Below are positions 1 through 6,377 of a stretch of DNA of 6,537 nucleotides, one piece after another. Made by a program: the position numbers and the translations under genes. The stretch's first letter is position 1. The number at the start of each line of letters is the position of its first letter. The DNA is from Hyphomicrobiales bacterium. Lineage in GTDB: Bacteria; Pseudomonadota; Alphaproteobacteria; Rhizobiales; S144-35. The notes beneath the pieces were generated by a model. The model was not told the DNA's origin, ran no database searches, and saw only the letters and a program-made list of their open reading frames with translations. The stretch is from NCBI GenBank assembly GCA_015494185.1, contig WGBT01000065.1, positions 1 through 6,537 of the forward strand. Direction: 5' to 3'.

Positions 1-85
1 GTACACCAAAGTCAAATGGACTCTGTGGTTTTTGTTCAAAACCGTTAAAAAATTTGCTCCCCTAAATCCCCAAACGAACAAACGC

Positions 86-505
86 CTAGCGATTGCGTGT
101 GGCCAGCCGCTCGGCGATTTCAGCACCTTCGGTCATGAAGCCCTCAACCGCCAACCGGGCGGCATCGGTGCAGGTGCGATGATTCTGCCGATAGCTGCGA
201 TAACCCTTGTTGAAACGTTTGACGAGCTTGGCACGGCGCAACGCGCTGGTCCCTTCAGCCTGGACGATCTCTTGCATTTTATTGCGCCATAACTGCCCCT
301 CCCGGGCCCCACACAATGCACGCAAGTAATGCAGCGAACCAAGAATTTCCGCCAGCCGCAACAACCGGGCGTCATAGGGTTTGTTGTCAAGGGCGTAGGT
401 CTTTGGCATTGAAACAGATAGGAACGCCAGCAACGTCCCTGCCAAAATCGTTACGCAGATCGCCCGCTTGCCAAAAGCGTTATTTTTCTGTGGGGTATGG
501 TTCAT
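86..505 (-). CDS. TIGR02301 family exported protein (DUF2385-like)
   Basis: This 139-residue protein has a clear Sec-type signal peptide: a basic n-region ending in GKR, a hydrophobic stretch (about residues 15-33) and a likely cleavage after TYA, just before LDNKPYDARL. The mature part of about 100 residues is helical and matches my recollection of the alphaproteobacterial TIGR02301/DUF2385 family, in the segments YDARLLRLAEILGSLHYLR, CGAREGQLWR and FNKGYRSYRQNHRTC. It has two mature cysteines (C65 and C112), which could form a disulfide in the periplasm. The molecular function of this family is not known to me. I chose ATG at 503-505 because it gives a compact signal peptide. A TTG at 527-529 would add eight residues and is preceded by a GGAC-type ribosome site, so the start is not certain. 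The gene is divergent from the TPR-CHAT gene, about 100 bp away. Confidence 0.85.
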   Translation of the reverse strand: MNHTPQKNNAFGKRAICVTILAGTLLAFLSVSMPKTYALDNKPYDARLLRLAEILGSLHYLRALCGAREGQLWRNKMQEIVQAEGTSALRRAKLVKRFNKGYRSYRQNHRTCTDAARLAVEGFMTEGAEIAERLATRNR

Positions 506-547
506 TTTTGCGGTCTTTGTTTCAAGCAAGGTTCGTCCAATGCTATA

Positions 548-573
548 AGTGTCTTAGTAAATCTAGTGTCTTA
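548..573. repeat. Direct repeat AGTGTCTTA x2, candidate operator
   Basis: AGTGTCTTA occurs at 548-556 and again at 565-573, with a centre-to-centre distance of 17 bp. The first copy extends to TAAG-TGT-CTTA (546-556), an inverted repeat with 4-bp arms; the second copy only partly keeps this symmetry. Its place between divergent genes suggests a binding site for a regulator that could act on both. The repeat is seen directly; the regulatory role is inference, and two 9-mers in AT-rich DNA could arise by chance. Confidence 0.35.
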
Positions 574-596
574 AATGAAACCGGCAACCACCATGC

Positions 597-600
597 GGGG
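597..600 (+). promoter_or_regulatory. Ribosome binding site of the TPR-CHAT gene
   Basis: GGGG at 597-600 followed by TGATC gives GGGGTGATC directly before ATG 606. This is close to the full complement of the usual bacterial 16S rRNA 3' end, with 5 nt between the G core and the start. It favours ATG 606 over the in-frame GTG at 600, whose first base is the last G of this core. Confidence 0.6.
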
Positions 601-605
601 TGATC

Positions 606-3600
606 ATGGCGCAAGCAAGATGGTTTAGGGGGCTCATTTTGGCAATGTTTGTGGGGCTTGCCTTCGCTCTGCCATCGCCTGCATTCCTATCATCGGCCAA
701 GGCCGAATCGCCAGCTTTGCTCAAAGCTTTTAAACGATTTCAGGAACTTGATGAAGCCGGGAAACCGCAAGCGGCGCTGCCTTTTGCCCAAAAAGCTCTG
801 CGATTGGCGGAAAAAGAGCTTGGCCCCAACCATAAGACCACGGCCATTTTGTTGTTCAATTTGGGGGATTTATACCGCGAGCTGGGGGATTTTGCCAAGG
901 CCAAACAGCACCTTGAGCGCGGACTTACCATTTGGGAAAAACATTATGGTCCCACCCATCCTTCGCTGGATCGTTTTTTGGTCCGGCTTGGCTATGTCAG
1001 CCGGTTTGCCGCCGATTATACGGCATCCGAAAAATATTACCTGCGCTATCTCAAGCTGGTGAAAGGTTTTTCCCCGCCGGCCACGGCCAAGGTGGTTGCT
1101 GTGCTGAATAATCTGGCCGGACTTTACCGCGAGCTGGGCCGTTATGGCGAGGCCGAACCGCTGTATTTGCAAAGCATCGATCTGCTCAAAAAAGGACTGC
1201 CCAAAACGGCCAGATCACTAGCCATTGTGCGCGACAATCTGGCCGTGCTCTATCGCGAACAGGGACGTTATGAGGCAGCGGAACGGCTGCACAAACAGGC
1301 TTTGGCGGGACTGCAGGCCAACCAAAGCGGGCACGACCTCGATGTGGGGCATGTGTTCAACAATTTGGGATCGCTTTATTTGGAACAGGGGCGCTATGTC
1401 CAGGCCGAAGCGATGCTGGAGCGGGCGGTTGCGATTTTTGAAAAGGTCTATCCCCCGAGCAATCCCAGACGCGGCTTCGCCTATGACAATCTGGCGGGCG
1501 TCAAGCGCCATCTGGGCAAATATGCTGAAGCCGAAAGTCTTTATAAAAAGGCGCTTGATATCATCATGACCCGGTTGCACCGCAACCACCCAGACGTGGC
1601 TTTGGCGCTCAACAATCTGTCGATGCTCTATGTGGACATGCGGGCCTTCAAAAAGGCCTTGCCGCTGCAACGACGGGCGCTGGCCATCAGCCGCAAGGTA
1701 TTTGGGGCTGAACATGCCAATGTGGCCTTTCAACTCGCCAATTTGGGCGATCTTTATCGTGATCTCCATCGGTTGAAAGAAGCCGAGAGATATTATCGGC
1801 AGTCTATCGAAATCACCCAACGGGTGTTTGGGGCCGAACATCCCGCTTTGGGCAAGCGGTTGGCAGCCCTTGGCCATCTGCAGCTTGATCAGGGACGGCC
1901 CGCCGCAGCACTCGAAAATTTCAAACGGGCGGCAAAAATTTTCACCAACCGGGCCACAACGCAACAACAACAAACCGCGGCCAATGCCGTGCAGGAAATG
2001 CGGCGCAATCGCAAATTGTTTGAGGGGCTTGCGATTGCGGCTTGGCAGGTGGCCGCCCTGCAGGGCCAAGAAAGGCGGCAACACGGCCAAGATACAAAAG
2101 ATCCAAAAGAATTGTCCGATATCGCCTTTGCGGCCGCGCAACAGGCCCAGCATACCGCAGCCAGCGCCGCCCTGGGCCAGATGGCGGCCCGTTTCGGCGC
2201 TGGCAATGATGAGCTGGCCGCCATTGTTCGGCAACGTCAGGACTTGAGCGCCCAATATCAAAAGGCTGACAAGGCCTTGTTGAAGGCGGTGGCTCAGCCC
2301 CCGGCAAAACGTAATCCCAAGGGGGAAGCGGACTTGCGCAACCATCTGGCAGATATCGAGCAGCGAATCAGCGTGATCGATGCCCGGTTGGCGCGGGAAT
2401 TTCCCAACTATGCCGAGCTTGCCAATCCCGCCCCCCTAAGCCTTGCTCAGGCGCAGAAACTCTTGCAGCCAGGTGAAGCGGCCATACAATTTTTGTTCAC
2501 CGAGCGCGGCGGGCTGGCATGGCTTATCACGGCGGACAAAACACGCTGGGTTGAGCTCAATCTGGACCGGCGCGCGGTCAAACGCCGCGTGGCGGCCTTA
2601 CGCCGGGGGCTCGATGCCTATGCGGGAGGCGTTCCAACCCCATGGGGCGGGCTGCCCTTTGATCTGGCCGCGGCTTTCGAACTTTATCAGGCTTTGTTCG
2701 GTCCCTTTGAGGCAGATTTACAGGGCATCAAACATCTGCTGTTCATTCCAAGCGGAGCGCTGACGTCATTGCCGCCGTCAGTGCTCATCACCCAGGCACC
2801 TGACGCGGAACGGGCCGATTTCAAGGTGTTGCGCACAGCACCGTGGTTGATCCGCAAATTTGCCATCTCGGTTTTGCCGTCGGCTTCCAGTTTGCGGGCG
2901 CTGCGGGTTTATGCGCGGCGCAACCGGTTGGGCCGTGAGCCTTTTATTGGCTTTGGCGATCCCAATTTGACCGGGCCCAAGGGGAGCAATGAGGCCAATA
3001 ATCGAGCGGCTGTTCAAATAACCTCACGGTCAGGTTCCGGTCTCGCAGCACTTTATCGCGGCCAGATTGCCAATGTGGAGATGGTACGTGAACTTTATCC
3101 GTTGCCCGACACCGCTGATGAATTGCGCCGGATTGCGGCTAGTTTGGGGGTTGATGATGAACGCCATGTCTTGCTGCGTGACGCGGCCCGGGAAGCCTCG
3201 CTGAAAAAGCTGGATCTGCAAAAATATAAGGTGGTCGCTTTTGCGACCCATGGGCTCGTAGCGGGCGAAATCACAGGCCTTGCAGAACCCGCTTTGGTGC
3301 TGACCCCGCCTCAAATCGGCACCGAACTGGATGATGGTTTACTGACCGCAAGTGAGGTGGCGCAGCTCAAACTCGATGCCGATTGGGTGCTGTTATCGGC
3401 CTGTAATACCGCATCGGGGGATGGAACACCGGGAGCTGAGGGTTTGTCTGGCTTGGCACGGGCGTTCTTTTATGCTGGGGCACGGTCTTTGTTGGTGTCG
3501 CATTGGCCGGTGATTTCCTATGCGGCGGTGGATCTGACCACAGGCGCTTTCGAAGCCGCCCAGATGGCTTTGGAAAAGGGCAGCCCGATTGGCCGGGCGG

Positions 3601-3737
3601 AATCGTTGCGTCAGTCGATCTTGGCCTTCATCGCCAATCCACGCCGTCCCTCGAATGCCCATCCGGAAAGCTGGGCGCCTTTCGTGCTCATCGGCGAAGG
3701 TGCCTTATTATCCCCTCCCCCACCCGGCAAACAATAA
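606..3737 (+). CDS. Exported TPR-CHAT protein (caspase-like peptidase domain)
   Basis: This 1043-residue protein has four parts. Residues 1-33 look like a Sec signal peptide: R5 and R8, a hydrophobic core GLILAMFVGLAFALP, and a cleavage site AKA before ESP. Residues 38-457 hold ten TPR units of 42 residues. Residues 458-605 are a polar, Ala- and Gln-rich helical linker. Residues about 605-1040 are a CHAT domain (Caspase HetF Associated with TPRs, clan CD). Its marks are LLFIPSGALTSLPP near 711, FIGFGDP at 780, FATHG with catalytic H882, and LLSACNTASGDG with catalytic C933, followed by a GLARAFFYAGARSLLVSHWPV-type strand-helix. Both dyad residues are present, so protease activity is plausible. 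The family is widespread in Proteobacteria, but its substrate is unknown to me. Some cytoplasmic CHAT proteins are proteases in defence (Csx29, gasdermin-activating CHAT); the signal peptide argues against a cytoplasmic role here. The start is set by the GGGG site at 597-600. Confidence 0.9.
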   Translation: MAQARWFRGLILAMFVGLAFALPSPAFLSSAKAESPALLKAFKRFQELDEAGKPQAALPFAQKALRLAEKELGPNHKTTAILLFNLGDLYRELGDFAKAKQHLERGLTIWEKHYGPTHPSLDRFLVRLGYVSRFAADYTASEKYYLRYLKLVKGFSPPATAKVVAVLNNLAGLYRELGRYGEAEPLYLQSIDLLKKGLPKTARSLAIVRDNLAVLYREQGRYEAAERLHKQALAGLQANQSGHDLDVGHVFNNLGSLYLEQGRYVQAEAMLERAVAIFEKVYPPSNPRRGFAYDNLAGVKRHLGKYAEAESLYKKALDIIMTRLHRNHPDVALALNNLSMLYVDMRAFKKALPLQRRALAISRKVFGAEHANVAFQLANLGDLYRDLHRLKEAERYYRQSIEITQRVFGAEHPALGKRLAALGHLQLDQGRPAAALENFKRAAKIFTNRATTQQQQTAANAVQEMRRNRKLFEGLAIAAWQVAALQGQERRQHGQDTKDPKELSDIAFAAAQQAQHTAASAALGQMAARFGAGNDELAAIVRQRQDLSAQYQKADKALLKAVAQPPAKRNPKGEADLRNHLADIEQRISVIDARLAREFPNYAELANPAPLSLAQAQKLLQPGEAAIQFLFTERGGLAWLITADKTRWVELNLDRRAVKRRVAALRRGLDAYAGGVPTPWGGLPFDLAAAFELYQALFGPFEADLQGIKHLLFIPSGALTSLPPSVLITQAPDAERADFKVLRTAPWLIRKFAISVLPSASSLRALRVYARRNRLGREPFIGFGDPNLTGPKGSNEANNRAAVQITSRSGSGLAALYRGQIANVEMVRELYPLPDTADELRRIAASLGVDDERHVLLRDAAREASLKKLDLQKYKVVAFATHGLVAGEITGLAEPALVLTPPQIGTELDDGLLTASEVAQLKLDADWVLLSACNTASGDGTPGAEGLSGLARAFFYAGARSLLVSHWPVISYAAVDLTTGAFEAAQMALEKGSPIGRAESLRQSILAFIANPRRPSNAHPESWAPFVLIGEGALLSPPPPGKQ
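717..1976 (+). repeat. Ten tandem 42-residue TPR units (126-bp coding period)
   Basis: Reading residues 38-457 of the TPR-CHAT protein in steps of 42 puts the same pattern in register every time: NNLAxLYxxxGxYxEAExLYxxALxI, then a short turn often of the type FGAEHPxV. The units begin at residues 38, 80, 122, 164, 206, 248, 290, 332, 374 and 416. The first nine have no insertion or deletion, and the tenth fades into the linker. The 42-residue unit, longer than the classic 34, is that of kinesin-light-chain-like TPRs (TPR_10/TPR_12). Units 1, 3 and 10 are the most diverged; 8 and 9 share VFGAEH. The array probably forms a superhelical scaffold that binds a ligand or partner. Confidence 0.9.
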
Positions 3738-3743
3738 CAGAAC

Positions 3744-4007
3744 CTAATCACCGTGCGGCTTTGCCTTGTCATTAGAGAGGGGGCGGCGATTGAGGAAGCC
3801 GCTGTCATCGGGATGGGAATTGTCCGATAAGGCTTGCTGTTGTAGTGCTGTTTTGGGGGGAGATGGTTTGTCCTCGTCGATCAAGATGCGCATGGCGGCC
3901 CCTTCGAGATCCTCATATTGGCCCGACTTCAGTGACCACAAAATGGCGGCAAGGCCAAGCAAACCGGCAAGCAGGGCAAGGGGGATCAACAACAACAGGA
4001 TTGTCAT
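3744..4007 (-). CDS. ccoS: cbb3-type cytochrome oxidase assembly protein CcoS
   Basis: This is a small inner-membrane protein of 87 residues. Residues 2-23 form one hydrophobic segment (ILLLLIPLALLAGLLGLAAI), followed by the family signature WSLKSGQYEDLEGAAMRIL at 24-42. In characterised bacteria CcoS (FixS) is needed to mature cbb3 oxidase, and mutants make oxidase lacking heme and copper cofactors. The hydrophilic tail from about residue 45 to 87 is longer than in the usual CcoS of roughly 50-60 residues and shows no motif I recognise. The gene starts 8 nt after the ccoI stop codon, so the two are surely co-transcribed. Its 3' end lies 6 bp from the convergent TPR-CHAT stop codon. The start ATG 4005-4007 is well placed at the beginning of the membrane segment. 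Confidence 0.92.
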   Translation of the reverse strand: MTILLLLIPLALLAGLLGLAAILWSLKSGQYEDLEGAAMRILIDEDKPSPPKTALQQQALSDNSHPDDSGFLNRRPLSNDKAKPHGD

Positions 4008-4015
4008 TTGTTATT

Positions 4016-6289
4016 TCATCCTTGAAAACGAAACAGCCGCAGCCGCAAGGCGTTGAGCGTCACCAAAATGGAAGAGCTCGACATTGCAATGGCTGCAACC
4101 AGCGGCGAGGCATAGCCGGCAACGGCAATCGGCACCGCGATCATATTATAAAGCACCGCCAGCGCAAAATTTTGCGTCACCAGCCGGCGGGCGGCTTTGG
4201 CAATGCGATGGGTGCCTGGCACAGCTTGCAAATTCTCGCCGATAAAGACGAAACTGGCCGCCGCCCGGCCGACATCGCTGGCTTCTGCAGGCGCCATGGA
4301 GACATGCCCCGCAGCCAGAGCCGGGGCGTCATTGAGACCATCCCCAACCATCAACACTTTGCGCCCGTTTTGCCGCATCTGGGTGACGGCGGCCACTTTG
4401 TCGGCCGGGCTCAAGGCGGCACGGAAATGGGCAATCCCAAGTGTTGCGGCCACCTTGGCCACGGGAGCTGTGCGGTCACCGGACAGAATATGCAGCTCAA
4501 GACCGCGGGCTTTGAGCTCGTTGACCGCTGCCTTGGCACCGGGCCGCAAGGCATCTTCGAATTGAAACACGATGGTTGGGGATGTGCCTATTTTCAGCCA
4601 GACTTGCAAGGTCTCTGCAGACAAAGCTTTATCGGCCGGGGGGCCGCCATGTGTATTCCGCCCCCCCCCGGGATCGACGAAATCCGGCGCCCCAAGCCGT
4701 AAGGATTGGCCTTCGAATTGGCCTTCAAGGCCCCGTCCCGGCGTCTCGGACAGGGCGGTGACGGGGGCGGGAACAAGGCCGCGGGCCGTGGCCGCCTTGA
4801 CGAGCGCTTGCGACAAGGGGTGACGGCTATGAGCCGCAGCACCGGCCGCAATGGCAAGATCACGGTCGCTGAAAGACGGATCAGGGAGCAGTTGGGGCCG
4901 CCCCAAGGTCAAGGTGCCGGTCTTGTCGAACACAACAGTATCGATTTCGGCCAATTTCTCCAAGGCGGTACCATCCTTGACCATCACATGGTGACGAAAC
5001 AGCTGGCCGCTGGCCACCACTTGCACGGCGGGAACCGCCAGCCCCAAAGCGCACGGACAGGTGATGATCAGCACGGAAATCGCAATCAGCAAGGAAGGTT
5101 GCCAGCCCGCGCCAAAGGCCAACCAGCCCAAAAAGGTTGCCAGCGCCAGCAAATGGACGACCGGCGCGTAGATTGCAGCGGCACGGTCGGCAAGCCGCAT
5201 ATAGCTGGCCTTGCCTTGCTCGGCCGCCTCCATCAGACGGACCATATCGGCAATGAAACTATCTGCCGCAGGTTTGTCGGCGCGTACCAGCAACGGGCTT
5301 GAGAGGTTGAGACTGCCCGCCAGCAGTTTTGTCCCCGGCCGGGCAAGCTCGGGCCGCGTCTCCCCGGTGATATGGGCGCAATCAATTTCACTTTCGCCCG
5401 ATTGAACGGTTCCATCGATAGGCACCCGCTCCCCCGCTGCAATGGCCACCACCATGCCCGGTGTGATATCGGCAACAGCTATGCGTTGACGTTCCCCATT
5501 GTCGTTGACGATTTCGCTGTAGCGCGGGGTCAGTGACAACAGCCCAGCGACGGCGGAGCGCGCCCGTTCCCGCATCATATGGTCGAGATAACGGCCGATC
5601 AGCAGGAAAAACAACAGCATCACCGCCGCATCGAAATAGGTGACGGCACCGCTCTTGAAGGTCTCAAACAGGCTGATCCCCCCCGCCAACAGCACCGCCA
5701 GCGAAATCGGCACATCCATATTGAGACGCCGCGCTTTGAGCGCCTTGAAGGCAGAACGGTAAAACGGCCGGCCAGCGATCAGAATGACGGGCAATGCAAT
5801 CAGCGCGGATATCCAGTGAAACAGATCCCGCGTGGCCCCTTCCGCCCCCGACCAGACCGAAACCGACAACATCATCAGATTGCCAGCAGCAAATCCTGAC
5901 AGCGCCAGCGACAACAACAGCTCCCGGCCGTAACGGTCTTCTGCCGCCTGGGCGGTACTGGCAGCCTCGAAGGGAAAGACGTCATAGCCCATATCGATCA
6001 GAGCCTTGGCCAGATCATTGGCGGAAACCGTGTCCCCCGCCCATGCGATGCGAACCCGTTTGGTGGACATGTTGACCCGGGCTTCCTGAACGGCCGGATG
6101 GGCTTTGAGGCCCTCTTCGATGCGTTTGATACAGGCCGGGCAATGAATATCGGGAACCGTGACCTCGAGGCGGAACGTGCCATTTTCACCGCGCTCGGCA
6201 TAGCGGTCGAAATCAATCGAAACAGGGGGGGACGGCCGGTTGGCCGGGGGGGAATTTGCGCCCGTCTCAACCGGGCAAGCCGCATCCAT
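4016..6289 (-). CDS. ccoI: Copper-translocating P1B-type ATPase CcoI/FixI
   Basis: This 757-residue inner-membrane pump exports Cu(I) from the cytoplasm for cbb3 oxidase assembly. Residues about 40-108 are one heavy-metal-associated domain with C50-P-A-C53. Eight membrane segments lie near 123-145, 155-173, 193-213, 216-234, 375-396, 400-424, 704-722 and 726-747. The ion path shows C411-P-C413, Y714-N715 and M736 with S740, as in Cu(I) ATPases. The catalytic parts are TGE at 308-310, D455-KTGT (phosphorylated Asp), the HP dipeptide H490-P491, and GDGLND at 649-654. FixI-like blocks such as LSVSVWSGAEGATRDLFHW, NMDVPIS and YFDAAVMLLFFLLIGRYLD separate it from general CopA. Length fits FixI. 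The start ATG 6287-6289 has GGGAG 8 nt upstream. ccoS follows at once; no ccoH is visible upstream. A nine-G run lies in the nucleotide-binding domain (codons for PGGGR, 540-544). Confidence 0.95.
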   Translation of the reverse strand: MDAACPVETGANSPPANRPSPPVSIDFDRYAERGENGTFRLEVTVPDIHCPACIKRIEEGLKAHPAVQEARVNMSTKRVRIAWAGDTVSANDLAKALIDMGYDVFPFEAASTAQAAEDRYGRELLLSLALSGFAAGNLMMLSVSVWSGAEGATRDLFHWISALIALPVILIAGRPFYRSAFKALKARRLNMDVPISLAVLLAGGISLFETFKSGAVTYFDAAVMLLFFLLIGRYLDHMMRERARSAVAGLLSLTPRYSEIVNDNGERQRIAVADITPGMVVAIAAGERVPIDGTVQSGESEIDCAHITGETRPELARPGTKLLAGSLNLSSPLLVRADKPAADSFIADMVRLMEAAEQGKASYMRLADRAAAIYAPVVHLLALATFLGWLAFGAGWQPSLLIAISVLIITCPCALGLAVPAVQVVASGQLFRHHVMVKDGTALEKLAEIDTVVFDKTGTLTLGRPQLLPDPSFSDRDLAIAAGAAAHSRHPLSQALVKAATARGLVPAPVTALSETPGRGLEGQFEGQSLRLGAPDFVDPGGGRNTHGGPPADKALSAETLQVWLKIGTSPTIVFQFEDALRPGAKAAVNELKARGLELHILSGDRTAPVAKVAATLGIAHFRAALSPADKVAAVTQMRQNGRKVLMVGDGLNDAPALAAGHVSMAPAEASDVGRAAASFVFIGENLQAVPGTHRIAKAARRLVTQNFALAVLYNMIAVPIAVAGYASPLVAAIAMSSSSILVTLNALRLRLFRFQG
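4019..4023 (-). promoter_or_regulatory. Ribosome binding site of ccoS next to the ccoI stop
   Basis: On the minus strand AAGGA (4023 down to 4019) abuts the ccoI stop codon TGA (4018-4016) and sits 11 nt before the ccoS ATG. It lies entirely inside the last codons of ccoI. This arrangement favours translational coupling, with ribosomes finishing ccoI and re-initiating on ccoS. Confidence 0.6.
4661..4669. repeat. Nine-base C/G homopolymer inside ccoI
   Basis: The plus strand has nine C in a row, read as nine G on the ccoI coding strand within Pro540-Gly-Gly-Gly-Arg544. It falls in a low-conservation loop of the nucleotide-binding domain. Loss of one base would move the ribosome into a frame that stops at 4594-4596, removing the GDGLND hinge and the last two membrane segments. 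It could be a slippage site, or a place where the assembly is wrong. Confidence 0.8.
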
Positions 6290-6297
6290 TTACGCTT

Positions 6298-6302
6298 CTC
6301 CC
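6298..6302 (-). promoter_or_regulatory. Ribosome binding site of ccoI
   Basis: GGGAG on the minus strand is followed by 8 nt and then the ATG at 6289-6287. The spacing is normal and supports the chosen ccoI start. Confidence 0.65.
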
Positions 6303-6347
6303 AAAAACACAATTCTCTCAGCCCCCCAGCTTTCGCATGATTTTCAT

Positions 6348-6377
6348 ATCATAATGGAGCGCTTGAGGGTGAGACAA
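6348..6377 (-). promoter_or_regulatory. Candidate sigma-70-type promoter of ccoIS
   Basis: On the minus strand TTGTCT (6377-6372; 4 of 6 to TTGACA) is followed by an 18-bp spacer and TATGAT (6353-6348; 5 of 6 to TATAAT). Transcription would start near 6341, giving a leader of about 50 nt before the ccoI ATG. An inverted repeat ATGAT-N6-ATCAT (6337-6352) covers the -10 element and could be an operator. It is not an FNR/FixK box, which needs TTGAT-N4-ATCAA. The elements are seen by eye only. Confidence 0.35.

Larger units (their letters stand above)
506..605. promoter_or_regulatory. Divergent intergenic control region
   Basis: This 100-bp gap lies between two divergently read genes and is more AT-rich than either. 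Both promoters should lie here. On the plus strand TATAAG at 544-549 is a fair -10 element, but the only correctly spaced -35 (TTCAAG, 521-526) is poor. On the minus strand I found no convincing pair. The 9-bp direct repeat listed separately overlaps the -10 candidate. That a promoter lies here is inferred from gene orientation; its exact position is not supported. Confidence 0.45.

Noticed and set aside
27..43. Hairpin GGTTTT-TGTTC-AAAACC downstream of the TIGR02301-type gene, as a terminator
   Set aside because: The stem is only 6 bp and AT-rich, and on the minus strand no T-run follows it; the T-run at 46-54 comes before it.
717..1976. Periodic 126-bp signal as a CRISPR or satellite-like repeat
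   Set aside because: The period equals 42 codons and conservation is at the protein level, as expected for TPR units. There are no identical short repeats with unique spacers.
1218..2345. Long open frame (375 codons) on the minus strand across the TPR array
   Set aside because: It lies wholly inside the TPR-CHAT gene. Its product mirrors the 42-residue period of the sense repeats and matches no family I know. It is a by-product of codon bias in the repeats.
606..3737. TPR-CHAT gene as part of a CRISPR (Craspase) or gasdermin defence locus
   Set aside because: No cas gene, gasdermin-like gene or CRISPR repeat lies nearby, and the protein carries an export signal. Neighbours are housekeeping or respiratory genes.
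3845..5302. Plus-strand open frames of 285 and 198 codons (3845-4702 and 4706-5302)
   Set aside because: Both are antisense to ccoS and ccoI, whose identity is certain. Their translations are low-complexity, rich in Gly, Arg, His and Gln, with no recognisable domain.
5960..6150. Programmed frameshift after the metal-binding domain of ccoI, as in E. coli copA
   Set aside because: The TTTCCC stretch coding for F105-P106 is not in the X-XXY-YYZ register needed for a -1 slip, and I saw no other in-frame slippery heptamer there.
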